Below are positions 8,440-16,643 of a stretch of DNA of 34,368 nucleotides, in pieces. A program made the translations under genes and the position numbers. Position 1 is the first letter of the stretch, and each line of letters starts with the position of its first letter. Below the pieces are notes generated by a model. The model did no database searches and had not been told where the DNA came from. It worked only from the letters and a program-made list of their open reading frames with translations. This DNA comes from Verrucomicrobiota bacterium (lineage in GTDB: Bacteria > Verrucomicrobiota > Verrucomicrobiia > Verrucomicrobiales > Akkermansiaceae): the NCBI GenBank assembly GCA_026397725.1, contig JAPLUI010000250.1, positions 1-34,368 on the forward strand, written 5' to 3'.

Positions 8440-9810
8440 CTATTTTGCACGGGGTGTGACATGATAAACCGAAAGCTGGCGGATCAGTGGCTTGGCGATG
8501 CTCTTGGTCACGCGCAGGCGCACCTTGGTAACTTCGACGTCGCCGAATTGTTCGATACGCTTGTGCCCGACCGACTGGCCCTGGCACAGTTCCCTCCAAG
8601 CGCCGCCGGTGAAGCCATCGAGGCCATACTCGCGAATGCGCTCACCCTCGCTGAGCTTTTCCATGAAGATGGCGTGATTGATCGTGGTGGGTTTGCCGAG
8701 ATCCAGTTCCACGGATTCGCCCTCGCCGGCGGTTTGAGCGATCGGTTTGGCGAAACGGCGGCGGATTTCATCGCCGAACTCTCTGAAGCGCTGCAGGTCG
8801 GCATCGGGCACCAGGCCGTCGCGGTTGATGCTGGCGTTGAGGATTAGGTTGGCGTTACGGCCCACGGACTTGTAATACATGTCCATCAGATTGTCAAGAC
8901 TGCGGATAGTCTGTTCGTTGCCCGGGTTCCAAAACCAGGTGCTGCGCAACGGCGCGTCGCACTCGCCCGGTTCCCAAACCTTGCCGTCGGGGTGGCCGGC
9001 GCCTTCGTCATTCGCCCGGGTCACCGTTGACCAATTCGGGTAAGCGGTGACACCGTTTTCATTGCCCGGCCAACGGCTCAGCCCGGCGGGATTTTCCGGC
9101 GGCCCGCCGAAAGTTACGGCTTGTGGCTGGAGGCGGCGTTGGATGGGCGCAAGGTCGGCACCACCCTTGTCCACCGGCAGCACTCCGCCGTCAAACCAGA
9201 TATAGGTGAGGGGGCCGTAATTGCCCCAAAGTTCGGCAACCATTTGTTGGGCCCGCCGCCGGTATTCGACCTGCCGCGGATCATTCGGACCCGTGGCATC
9301 CTTGACGAGGCACTTCTCAAAAACGTCGCAGTAGGCGTTGGCTGGCATGCTGCAATAGAGGCCCGGCTTAATTCCATATTTCCTGCTCGAGGCCATATAC
9401 TCCTTGACCACGTCGCCTTTGCCATCGCGCCACTTCGACTGGCGCACGCCATACGGGTAAGCATCGCTCTGCCAGGAAATGAAGCCCGTGCAGTGCTTTG
9501 CCACAAAGACCGAGTAGTTGGCCCCCATCGCCTTGGCCGCTTCCATCCATTGGTCGGTACTGAGTTTGGTGGGGTTGTAGAGGTTCGGATCGAGATGACC
9601 CGCACCCTGCCAGGCACCTTCGTTGAGGTCAGTGAAGGTGATGATGTCAAAATGATAGAACATGCCCATTTCCAGGTCCTGCCAGGCGACCTGCTCGGGC
9701 GTGGGTTTGACCAGCGCCGGCGGGGCGGGACTCTGCGGCTCGGCCGCCATGGCCGAGAGGCCAAGCAGTGACGCAGCCGTTAGAATGATTTGTGTTTTTC
9801 GCGCATTCAT
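8440..9810 (-). CDS. Exported GH29 alpha-L-fucosidase
   Basis: A 456-residue protein with signal peptide MNARKTQIILTAASLLGLSA (cut after MAA). The start at 9810 is chosen for this leader; the frame is open to 9963 but without export features. The fold is GH29: an early aromatic segment (GMFYHFD), AKHCTGFISW, KYGIKPGLYCSM and the nucleophile motif Y-I-W-F-D-G-G with D207. A C-terminal beta-sandwich follows (VELDLGKPTTINHAIFMEKL). GH29 enzymes retain configuration while removing alpha-linked fucose. It sits 23 bp after the beta-strand-repeat ORF and 109 bp before a GH20 gene, so it likely removes fucose caps ahead of hexosaminidase attack. The acid/base residue cannot be placed from motif alone. 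Confidence 0.9.
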   Translation of the reverse strand: MNARKTQIILTAASLLGLSAMAAEPQSPAPPALVKPTPEQVAWQDLEMGMFYHFDIITFTDLNEGAWQGAGHLDPNLYNPTKLSTDQWMEAAKAMGANYSVFVAKHCTGFISWQSDAYPYGVRQSKWRDGKGDVVKEYMASSRKYGIKPGLYCSMPANAYCDVFEKCLVKDATGPNDPRQVEYRRRAQQMVAELWGNYGPLTYIWFDGGVLPVDKGGADLAPIQRRLQPQAVTFGGPPENPAGLSRWPGNENGVTAYPNWSTVTRANDEGAGHPDGKVWEPGECDAPLRSTWFWNPGNEQTIRSLDNLMDMYYKSVGRNANLILNASINRDGLVPDADLQRFREFGDEIRRRFAKPIAQTAGEGESVELDLGKPTTINHAIFMEKLSEGERIREYGLDGFTGGAWRELCQGQSVGHKRIEQFGDVEVTKVRLRVTKSIAKPLIRQLSVYHVTPRAK

Positions 9811-9833
9811 GGTATTTCGGTCAGGTGATCTTT

Positions 9834-10328
9834 CTAACGGGGCGTCAAGGTTCCATCGGAGTTGCTTTGCAAGCGCAGAGTGGCTCGGGGATTCTTGACG
9901 TCCTTGCTGAGCGGGAGGGTGGCAATTGAGGACGTATCCGCCAATTGGTTCGATTGTTCCCAAAGCAGGAACGATTCATTCCGGCCGTCCGCGCCGCCCA
10001 TCTCAATATCGCCTGAAAGCGCGTTCACCCCTGGCACCTTGCGCAGGACCATCGTGCCATGCCGCAGGTGAAAGACGCCACTGAAGGTGTTCGGCTTGGT
10101 ACCCCTGAGATTCGACGGATAGTTGACCCAGTTCCCATCATAACCGCCGTCCCAGTTGATCCTGCCACCGTTGCCGATGAAGATGGTGTCGAGGGCGGTG
10201 CCGTTGCCGCCACCGGTTGACCAGTTGAGGGTATGGCCATTCAAATCGAGCACGCCCGGCGCTGCTCCGCATTGCCAACCGAAATCCGTGTCGCCCACCA
10301 GTTGGGACAGGAGCAGTGTGGACGGCAT
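9834..10328 (-). CDS. Free-standing beta-strand repeat module (PATR-like), possible gene fragment
   Basis: A 164-residue ORF whose sequence (DTDFGWQCG, LDLNGHTLNW, TKPNTFSGVFHLRHG, GVNALSGDIEMGG) matches the repeated modules at the C-terminus of the GH20 protein at 4404-8330 almost segment by segment. It has no signal peptide and no Shine-Dalgarno at the ATG (10328), and lacks the final part of the module. It begins 46 bp after the upstream GH20 stop, in another frame. It may be a detached C-terminal module of that GH20 enzyme, made only by translational coupling, or a decaying fragment. By itself it could not be exported. Confidence 0.5.
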   Translation of the reverse strand: MPSTLLLSQLVGDTDFGWQCGAAPGVLDLNGHTLNWSTGGGNGTALDTIFIGNGGRINWDGGYDGNWVNYPSNLRGTKPNTFSGVFHLRHGTMVLRKVPGVNALSGDIEMGGADGRNESFLLWEQSNQLADTSSIATLPLSKDVKNPRATLRLQSNSDGTLTPR

Positions 10329-10374
10329 GGTAACGGCTTGGTTTGAGATGGCAGTTGCGATCCTAACTCCCGCT

Positions 10375-12702
10375 TCACTTGGCCAACGGTGGCATCCACT
10401 GGTGAATGTATTCGTTGGTGAAACGGCGGGCGTTGGTGGCGGGATCGGGCGGGGCCTTGTCCATGGTTAGGACGACGCCGACATTGCCGTCGTTGGCATA
10501 CTGGTGGACGGAGATCGGGTGCAGGCCGACGGTCAGGGTGACGGGGGCGAGACCGTCCTTTGGGATGGGGACATCCTTGCCGTCGAGCGTGAGCCGGACG
10601 TTCTTGCTGCGGCAGATGATGCGGTATTCGCCGGCGCTGCGGGCGTCGAAGGTGCCGCTGGCTGTTAGGGCCAGCGGACCACCGAGGTTGCGGGCGAGTT
10701 TGCCGGTGGCCTCGAAGCGGGCGAGCCGGCCGGTGGCGAGCGGCTTGAGCTTGGCAACGTCGGGCATGGCCTCGAATGGGGTTCCGGCGGGGGCCTCGTA
10801 AAGTTGATAGGCGACGCGGGGGGCCTCGCAACGGAGTTCTATCCACTTGGTGCCGCCGAGCGGCTTGTCGTCAGGCCCGAACGCGCGGATGCGCAGTTCG
10901 GCGCGGGGACCGTAGTAACCGGAGATATAGACTTCGCCGGCCTGCTTGGGCTCGATTTGGAAGGGCCCGCCGTAGCGGGTGGCGGTGGTGGGCGTCGGGT
11001 TCTTGCCGCCGACAGTGTAATAGATCCTGGCATTCTTGATAGGGCTGGCCAGGGTGACGGTGACGGGCTGGTCGCCATAGAGGTTCTCCTGCGTGTTGAG
11101 CAAGCCGTCGAGTTTCACGGCCACGGGATAGAGCAGTTTTTCGAGCATGGCATCGGTGTGGGCGAAGCGGGCGAAATAGTCCTCGAACGAGCGGCAGGCC
11201 CACGGGCTGTAAAGGCGTTCCTGGCGGGCGGGAACCTTGTCCCGCATGGTGGGAATGGCGACGTTGGGACCCTGCTCCCAAAGCACCATCTGCCCGCCGA
11301 TGACCTGCGGGTTCATCTCGAACTGCCGCGACTGCGATTGTTCGTTGAGGTTGAGCAACCACTTGTTCCACTCGTAGTTTTGCCTGGCGCTCCAGTTGAT
11401 CGAGGGCGTCCACGGGACGTTGAGGATGGCGTAACCGGCGGCCAGCAGGGCTTGGGGCGCGTACGACGACCCGTGCCAGGCCATGATGATGACGTCCTTG
11501 TCCACCGGTTCGTTAGAGCCAAAGCCCTCCCAGCAAATCGTTTGCTTGCCATGCTTTTTGACGATGGCATTGACGCGGTTGATGAAGTTGGCAAACACCT
11601 GCTCGCTCTTGACGCCCTTGGTGGCGAGGGCGGCCAGTTGCGCCTTGACGGTCGGGTTGGCGAAGAACGGGCCGAACTGGGTTTCGTCGGCACCGATGTG
11701 GAAATACGGGGAACTCTTGAACAGTTCGCAGGCCTCGCCGATGAGGGTGTCGAGGACCGGATAGATCTCCTCGTTGGCAATGTTGATGACGCCGAGGGTA
11801 TCGAACTTGCCGGTGGCCGGGTTCTTGGCCCCGAAAATCTCCGGCATGGCCCCCTGGAGGGCGCTGCTGTGGCCGGGCAACTCGATTTCGGGAACCACGG
11901 TGACGCCGTGGGCGTCGGCGTAGGCGATGAATTCCCGCATTTCCTGCAGGCTATAACTGCCGCCAGGGGTGGGGATTTTCGGATAGGCCAGCGAGGGCAG
12001 GCGGTAGCCCTGGTCGTCGGTGAAATGGAAGTGCAGGAATGGCACCTTGTAGAGTCGGCAGAGATCGACGACCTCATAAAGATATTCGATCGGATGCCAC
12101 TGGCGCGCCACGTCTAACATGATACCGCAATACCGTGAACCGGGCTTGTCCTCGATGAGCATCCGGGGCAGGCGGAGCGGGTTGTTGCCAGCCTGGAGGG
12201 CCTGGAGGAGGGTGACGCTGGCCATCGCGGCGGCCTGATAGGTGGTGCCTTCGACGAGGATGCCGGTGGGGGAGACCTCGATCCGCTGTGCGAGTCCCGT
12301 GAGGGCCGGATCGAGCTTGAGGTAGGGATCGTTGCTGAAAGTGAGTGTGGGATTGAGCTTCAGGCAGAGGTCCCGCGCGGTGGCGGGACCTTGGGCGACG
12401 GGGATGGTGCGTTGGGTGAGGCGGACAATCTCGTCGGATAGGATGTTGGCCAAGGGGGTGAGTTCGGGGCTGGCGGCCACGATGCGGGTGGCGGCGTCCA
12501 GGGTGACGAAGTCCTTGTCATCCACGGTCCCGCGCATCGGCCAGGGGACGAGTTGGACCAACGCCGGATTCGCCCGCAGGCCGATGGGCGCTTGCTTCAG
12601 GGCCGGATCTCCTGCGGTGCCGAGGGGGTGGTCTTGTGCCGTCGCACCACTGGCGGCAACGGCGGTGATGAGCAGAGCGAGCGGGCGGAGTTGCGGGTTC
12701 AT
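10375..12702 (-). CDS. Exported GH20 beta-N-acetylhexosaminidase
   Basis: A 775-residue enzyme starting at the ATG at 12702, which gives the signal peptide MNPQLRPLALLITAVAASGA (cut after TAQ). An N-terminal GH20b-type domain precedes the barrel. The catalytic motif is YFHIGADETQFG with H335, D339 and E340, the Asp/Glu pair needed for oxazoline-forming catalysis. Around residues 540-620 there is a chitobiase-like C-terminal domain (PVTVTLASPIKNARIYYTVG), followed by a PA14-like or carbohydrate-binding sandwich (GEYRIICRSKNVRLTLDGKD). It is a paralogue of the other GH20 gene but lacks the long beta-strand array, a piece of which lies in the next ORF. It probably releases terminal N-acetylhexosamine outside the cytoplasm. 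The GH116 gene ends 118 bp upstream. Confidence 0.92.
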   Translation of the reverse strand: MNPQLRPLALLITAVAASGATAQDHPLGTAGDPALKQAPIGLRANPALVQLVPWPMRGTVDDKDFVTLDAATRIVAASPELTPLANILSDEIVRLTQRTIPVAQGPATARDLCLKLNPTLTFSNDPYLKLDPALTGLAQRIEVSPTGILVEGTTYQAAAMASVTLLQALQAGNNPLRLPRMLIEDKPGSRYCGIMLDVARQWHPIEYLYEVVDLCRLYKVPFLHFHFTDDQGYRLPSLAYPKIPTPGGSYSLQEMREFIAYADAHGVTVVPEIELPGHSSALQGAMPEIFGAKNPATGKFDTLGVINIANEEIYPVLDTLIGEACELFKSSPYFHIGADETQFGPFFANPTVKAQLAALATKGVKSEQVFANFINRVNAIVKKHGKQTICWEGFGSNEPVDKDVIIMAWHGSSYAPQALLAAGYAILNVPWTPSINWSARQNYEWNKWLLNLNEQSQSRQFEMNPQVIGGQMVLWEQGPNVAIPTMRDKVPARQERLYSPWACRSFEDYFARFAHTDAMLEKLLYPVAVKLDGLLNTQENLYGDQPVTVTLASPIKNARIYYTVGGKNPTPTTATRYGGPFQIEPKQAGEVYISGYYGPRAELRIRAFGPDDKPLGGTKWIELRCEAPRVAYQLYEAPAGTPFEAMPDVAKLKPLATGRLARFEATGKLARNLGGPLALTASGTFDARSAGEYRIICRSKNVRLTLDGKDVPIPKDGLAPVTLTVGLHPISVHQYANDGNVGVVLTMDKAPPDPATNARRFTNEYIHQWMPPLAK

Positions 12703-12820
12703 GGGATGATGGATCGGTTCATGTAACTCATTAATTATTTCAACAGGCACTCGATGTGGGAATACACTCCGCCCCATTTTCTCATCGAGCAAAATCATCC
12801 GGCGGTGCCGGGCCAGCCCG

Positions 12821-15800
12821 TCACCGGATGCGGATCTCGAGGGCTTCGCCGGCGTTGAGGACCACCTCCTGTGGCAGGTGGAGCACCAGGCGGCGTGCGG
12901 AGAGTTCCGGTTTCACCTCGATGCGTTTGCCGGCCATTTCGACGGTTAGAACCGGCGTCTTGTTGGCGTTGGGGAGTTCCAAGGCGAGGCTCTTGAGGCG
13001 CAAGGTGCCCCAGCGCAGGGCGATGCGGGCATCGCGTCCGGCCGGGGTGTCGTGCTGGCTGAAGGTTCCCCAGCCTTCCGGGGCGGTGAAGGCCCCGCGG
13101 AAATTGTCAGGTGTCAGGCGCGGGGCGAAGCCAATGTGGCCGTTAGGGCCGTGGTTTTCGAAGCCGCAGGCCGCCAGATAGACGCCGTAGCTGGCCATCG
13201 AGCGCGCATAGTGGTCGCCACATTCCACTTCGTTCCACGGATTGCGCCGCGACGCATGATAGCGGTCGTGGACGGCACGCGTCACTGCCAGGCCCTCTTG
13301 CACCAGGCCTTCCCACAGCATGTGGCCGGCCGCCTGGTATTCGAAGCCGTTCATGCACTCGTTGAAATAGCCGGCGAACGTGTTGTCGCCGCCGCCCTGC
13401 GCCTGTTTGTAATCCCAATCCTTGCGCGGGAACGTACACATCAGCAAGCCCGCCTCGCCCGGCATGGCATACCAGCGACCGGTCTGGTAGCGCGCGCGAT
13501 ACGGTCCGACGTCCGGGCTGAAGTTATACTTCCACAACGACCGCAAGGCGGTCCTGGTTGCCTGCTCCGGAAACACCCGCGGCAGGCCAACTTGATAGGC
13601 CCAGCTTTGGCCCATCACCTGGTCGATCTCGCAACCGGTGCCGGAATTGATCGAATTGGCATGCGCCGGATCGACCCGGTTGATGAAATACTCGCCATCA
13701 AACAATTCGCTAACCAGCATGGCCTGCCCCTTGGTGGCGATCGCCCGGCAGGTGGCGGCGAAGGCGGCCTCGCCGGTCTCGTCGGCCATCGCGGCGGCGG
13801 CCAGCAGCGCTGCCTGATAGAGGCCGCTCAACCACGCCACCGGGCCGAACCAATCGGCGTCGAGCGTGTTGTGCTGGTTGCTGCGGATCAGGCCGTCGCC
13901 GTCGCCGTCCTTGGCGATCAGCCACTCGGTGGCCCGCCGGATGCCGGGCCAGTTTTTTTTCAGGAACGCGCCGTTGGCGCTCATCTGGTGTTCGCGCAGT
14001 GCCCGCAGGATGGAACCGGCCTGGGCGTCGATGGCCGGGATGTTGTTGTTTTCGCCACGGAAAAAGATCGCGCCATCGGGTTGCAGGGCGAAGCCGAAAT
14101 CCACCCGCTCGCGCAAGCCGCGCTCGAGGTCCGGAAACAGGCGTGCCACCGCGTGGGCATACTGCCAGACGTGGCCGCAGGTGCCGTGACAACAGCCGAC
14201 GCCTTCCCAGGCCCAGAACCGTCCCGAGCGGAAACGGTGACAGGTGGAGGTCGCCAGAATCGACGTGTTGAGTTGCGTGCGGTCGAGAAACCAATAGGGC
14301 AGGGTCGAGTCATACCAGGTGTCTAACCACAGCCGGGTCTCCACGCTCAGGCGGGTGAAGTTTTTCGCCACGTGGGCGGCCACCTCGAGGGCCGAACCGA
14401 ATTTGGTGGCATACCAGCGGCCGGTGTCGCGCACGCCGTTGATTTGCAGGTTCGGGAAATACCAGGTCAGCACGAAATCCACAGTGGCCGCAGCCCCTGG
14501 CTCTAACGAAAACTTGCGGCCGATGGAGCCCGTCTGCCTGGCCTCCAGCGGTGCCGTCAGGGCGTCCGCGCAGAGGTCCGCCGGTTTGCCTAACAACGCC
14601 AGGCCCATTGATCCATGGTCGGGCAGGCCCTCCAAGGCGGGGGCTGCGGCGGGTTGGTCCGCGAGGGTGATGCGGCCGACGCCGATGTTGCCCCAGTCGC
14701 CCTGCTGTGCATCGACGATCTCCAGGCACGCTTCCTTGCCTGCCCAGTCGCGCACATCGAGGGATTGCAGGGTCATGAGGTTGTTGCGGCGGCCGGTGGC
14801 GCTGCGCACCACCTTGCCATCGACGAGCAGGTTGACGCAGGTGCGCCCGGCGTGATCGCCGCCGCCGACCCACAGCCGGAGGAAGTGCCGCTCGAGTTTG
14901 AACATGCGGCTGGTCAGCTTGCCGGTCGCGTTGTCGCGGCTGGGGGTGTCGTTGCCCGGTGCGGTGGCATGGGAATTGACGACCCGCTCGGTATCTCCGC
15001 CGACGTCGCCCTGATACTGCGGGATGGCGGTTTTCCGCACCGGGCCGCTGCCAAAAGCGGTGCCCTCGACGCGCCAGTCCTGATAGGCATCCTTGCTCCA
15101 ATCCTCAATCACCAGCTCGGGGCGTGCTTCGCCTTGCGGTTCCTCCGCTTGGTGCACCGTGCATTCGAGAAACGTGAAGCCCTCACCCGCGATCCGCCTG
15201 AGGCGGCGCGTGCCGGGCCGGTCCTGCTGCCCCTGGCACACCGCGTTTTCTAACAATCCGGTCAATTCCAGTTCCAGCTTGCGCTGCGAGGTGTTGCGCA
15301 CGGTGTAACGCAGCACGGTGGCGGGCAGGCTGGAGTCCTCGGTGTTGAGCGGAATGAAGGGCGAAAACGCCTCGAGCGTGACCTCCGCCGCCGCGCCGGG
15401 ATCCCGGTATTCCACCACGCCTATCGGATATGCGCCGCGGAACGTCACTTCGCGGAAACCACTGCGGTCAAGCACGCGCGGCTGGCCGTCGATGGTCAGA
15501 CTGAACGCCTGCTCGACGGGCGACTGCGGTTTGGGCGGGTTCGCGTAGTGGCCGTCCCCGGTCCCGATCTGGCGGTTGAAAATGTCCCACAGCCAGAGCT
15601 TGCCATCCCCGCCCAGATAGAGTTGGCCGGCGCAGAGGCCGCCGACGGGCATGCCGACGAAGCGCAAGTCCTCACCGCGCAACACTTCCGGCGTGCCGCG
15701 ATCAAACAATGATTTGAGCCACTCCGGGCGCAGCTTCTTATCGGCCGGCACCAAGTGCTCGAAGTCCTCGCGGGTGAACGGACCGGCCATCGCCGGCCAG

Positions 15801-15931
15801 CGTGCCGCCAGCAGCGAACACCCGCCGAGGCCCAGGCCACGCATGAAATGCCGCCGCGTTTGGCGGCTGACGGAGGCAGTGGTGGAAGCAGTTGGCGGTG
15901 GAGTCCGGGAGATTTGCGTGTCTTGGTTCAT
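12821..15931 (-). CDS. GH116-family glycosidase with Tat-like leader and inserted GH32-associated domain
   Basis: A 1,036-residue protein. From the ATG at 15931 the leader contains R-R-H-F-M-R-G followed by a hydrophobic stretch ending AMAGP, resembling a twin-arginine signal; an ATG at 15988 is an alternative. The GH116 N-terminal beta-sandwich begins near GMPVGGLCAGQLYLGGDGK. The (alpha/alpha)6 catalytic domain contains WEGVGCCHGTCGHVWQYAHA, SNQHNTLDADWFGP and WNEVECGDHYARSMASYG, typical of bacterial relatives of non-lysosomal glucosylceramidase. Family members act on beta-glucosides, beta-xylosides or beta-GlcNAc. The sandwich is interrupted by an extra domain of about 150 residues (LVIEDWSKDAYQDWRVEGTA through GDWGNIGVGRITLADQ) that I know mainly from GH32-like secreted proteins. 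First gene of the glycosidase run; substrate uncertain. Confidence 0.88.
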   Translation of the reverse strand: MNQDTQISRTPPPTASTTASVSRQTRRHFMRGLGLGGCSLLAARWPAMAGPFTREDFEHLVPADKKLRPEWLKSLFDRGTPEVLRGEDLRFVGMPVGGLCAGQLYLGGDGKLWLWDIFNRQIGTGDGHYANPPKPQSPVEQAFSLTIDGQPRVLDRSGFREVTFRGAYPIGVVEYRDPGAAAEVTLEAFSPFIPLNTEDSSLPATVLRYTVRNTSQRKLELELTGLLENAVCQGQQDRPGTRRLRRIAGEGFTFLECTVHQAEEPQGEARPELVIEDWSKDAYQDWRVEGTAFGSGPVRKTAIPQYQGDVGGDTERVVNSHATAPGNDTPSRDNATGKLTSRMFKLERHFLRLWVGGGDHAGRTCVNLLVDGKVVRSATGRRNNLMTLQSLDVRDWAGKEACLEIVDAQQGDWGNIGVGRITLADQPAAAPALEGLPDHGSMGLALLGKPADLCADALTAPLEARQTGSIGRKFSLEPGAAATVDFVLTWYFPNLQINGVRDTGRWYATKFGSALEVAAHVAKNFTRLSVETRLWLDTWYDSTLPYWFLDRTQLNTSILATSTCHRFRSGRFWAWEGVGCCHGTCGHVWQYAHAVARLFPDLERGLRERVDFGFALQPDGAIFFRGENNNIPAIDAQAGSILRALREHQMSANGAFLKKNWPGIRRATEWLIAKDGDGDGLIRSNQHNTLDADWFGPVAWLSGLYQAALLAAAAMADETGEAAFAATCRAIATKGQAMLVSELFDGEYFINRVDPAHANSINSGTGCEIDQVMGQSWAYQVGLPRVFPEQATRTALRSLWKYNFSPDVGPYRARYQTGRWYAMPGEAGLLMCTFPRKDWDYKQAQGGGDNTFAGYFNECMNGFEYQAAGHMLWEGLVQEGLAVTRAVHDRYHASRRNPWNEVECGDHYARSMASYGVYLAACGFENHGPNGHIGFAPRLTPDNFRGAFTAPEGWGTFSQHDTPAGRDARIALRWGTLRLKSLALELPNANKTPVLTVEMAGKRIEVKPELSARRLVLHLPQEVVLNAGEALEIRIR

Positions 15932-16073
15932 AAGTGAAAAGCGGGGGTTGTCATCTCCCGCTACGTGCCCGGCGGAAAATTCTTTCATGCTGAGGAATTT
16001 GAGGACGTTGTGCGTGGGATCGCGCCAGCACGCTCCCATCATCCTGCCGCATCCTCAGGTTGCCTTCCGGGCC

Positions 16074-16136
16074 GGCACCAACGCCGGCAACCCAGCCGCG
16101 AATCCGGACTTCGACCAGGACGGGGTGCCCAATGGT
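16074..16136 (+). pseudogene. Remnant of a DxDxDG calcium-loop tail
   Basis: One frame reads GTNAGNPAANPDFDQDGVPN, the thrombospondin-3-like segment found near the C-termini of many verrucomicrobial secreted proteins (compare DRDPDGDGLPNLVEY at about 33558 in this window). No start or long frame surrounds it, and the frame soon runs into unrelated sequence. It is best read as the debris of a former plus-strand gene upstream of the GH116 gene. Confidence 0.5.
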
Positions 16137-16162
16137 TCGATAGTTCATCTGTCCCGTAGCTC

Positions 16163-16185
16163 GAACTACGTATTCATGGTTGCCG
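16163..16185 (+). repeat. 23-bp direct repeat, left copy
   Basis: Identical to 19432-19454. It spans the outer edge of the duplicated pnp tail. Just outside it, GTAGCTCGAACTAC resembles a diverged controller operator. The pair brackets a 3,269-bp unit containing the pnp tail copy and all three R-M genes. Confidence 0.8.
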
Positions 16186-16567
16186 CCGAAAATACAACAA
16201 GCCGGCGTTCCCGTTAGAGAACGTCGGCTTGGAGTTGGGATGCGGCGGCTTAGTCGGCGTTGGCGGCGGCTTCGGCGGCTTCCGCTTTCTGGTCGCGGAG
16301 CCAGGCGCGGCGGCTCATTTTGACGCGGCCTTTTTCATCGACCCCGACGCACTTGGCAGTGACGACGTCGCCCTTTTTGACGATGTCCTCGACGTGAGGC
16401 CGTCCTTGCCGGGCAGCACTTCCATGAACGCCCCAAAGGCGGTGATGGAAACCACCTTGCCGGTATAAACCTTGTTCACTTCGATTTCCTGGAACATGCG
16501 CTCGATCATGTCCTTGGCACGGAGGAGACCTGCCTCCTTGGAGGCATAGATATGCACCGTGCCGTCG
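16175..16567 (-). pseudogene. Duplicated 3' end of pnp (copy A)
   Basis: Nearly identical to 19677-20021, the true 3' end of pnp, in the same orientation. It begins within the KH-domain end (DGTVHIYASKEAGLL), runs through the linker into the S1 domain (KVVSITAFGAFMEVLPGKDG), then loses about 13 codons by comparison with the E. coli S1 domain and changes frame. The last codons and stop (TAA at 16250-16252) follow in the original frame, then a terminator copy. There are a few substitutions (Asp versus Glu as last codon). It has no start of its own and should be inert; it marks the far boundary of the R-M insertion. Confidence 0.9.
16192..16228 (-). terminator. Degenerate copy of the pnp terminator
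   Basis: The stem GCCGGCGTTC/GAACGTCGGC (16201-16210 with 16219-16228) is kept, but the U-tract is interrupted (read on the minus strand, TTGTTGTT). It is probably weaker than the copy at 19697-19731. Confidence 0.65.
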
Positions 16568-16614
16568 GGGACCAGTTTCATCCGAAATCTCTCCTTTTGA
16601 ACTCTCCCCTTGAC

Positions 16615-16631
16615 ACGTAGTTCAACTCCGT
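16615..16631 (+). promoter_or_regulatory. Putative C-protein operator at the methyltransferase start
   Basis: ACGTAGTTCAACTCCGT ends 12 nt before the ATG of the methyltransferase gene. The exact reverse complement occurs at 19424-19440, upstream of the controller gene, so the element faces both genes. The core AGTT-C-AACT is a perfect palindrome. Position and sharing suggest binding by the C protein, repressing methyltransferase transcription as in other C-controlled R-M systems. This is inference from placement. Confidence 0.6.
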
Positions 16632-16643
16632 GTATTGACAATC

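Noticed and set aside
6429..14326. Long plus-strand frames opposite the glycosidases (6429-7877, 10804-12117, 13052-14326)
   Set aside because: All lie antisense to genes with clear catalytic motifs, and the translations are His/Gly/Ala-rich without family features.
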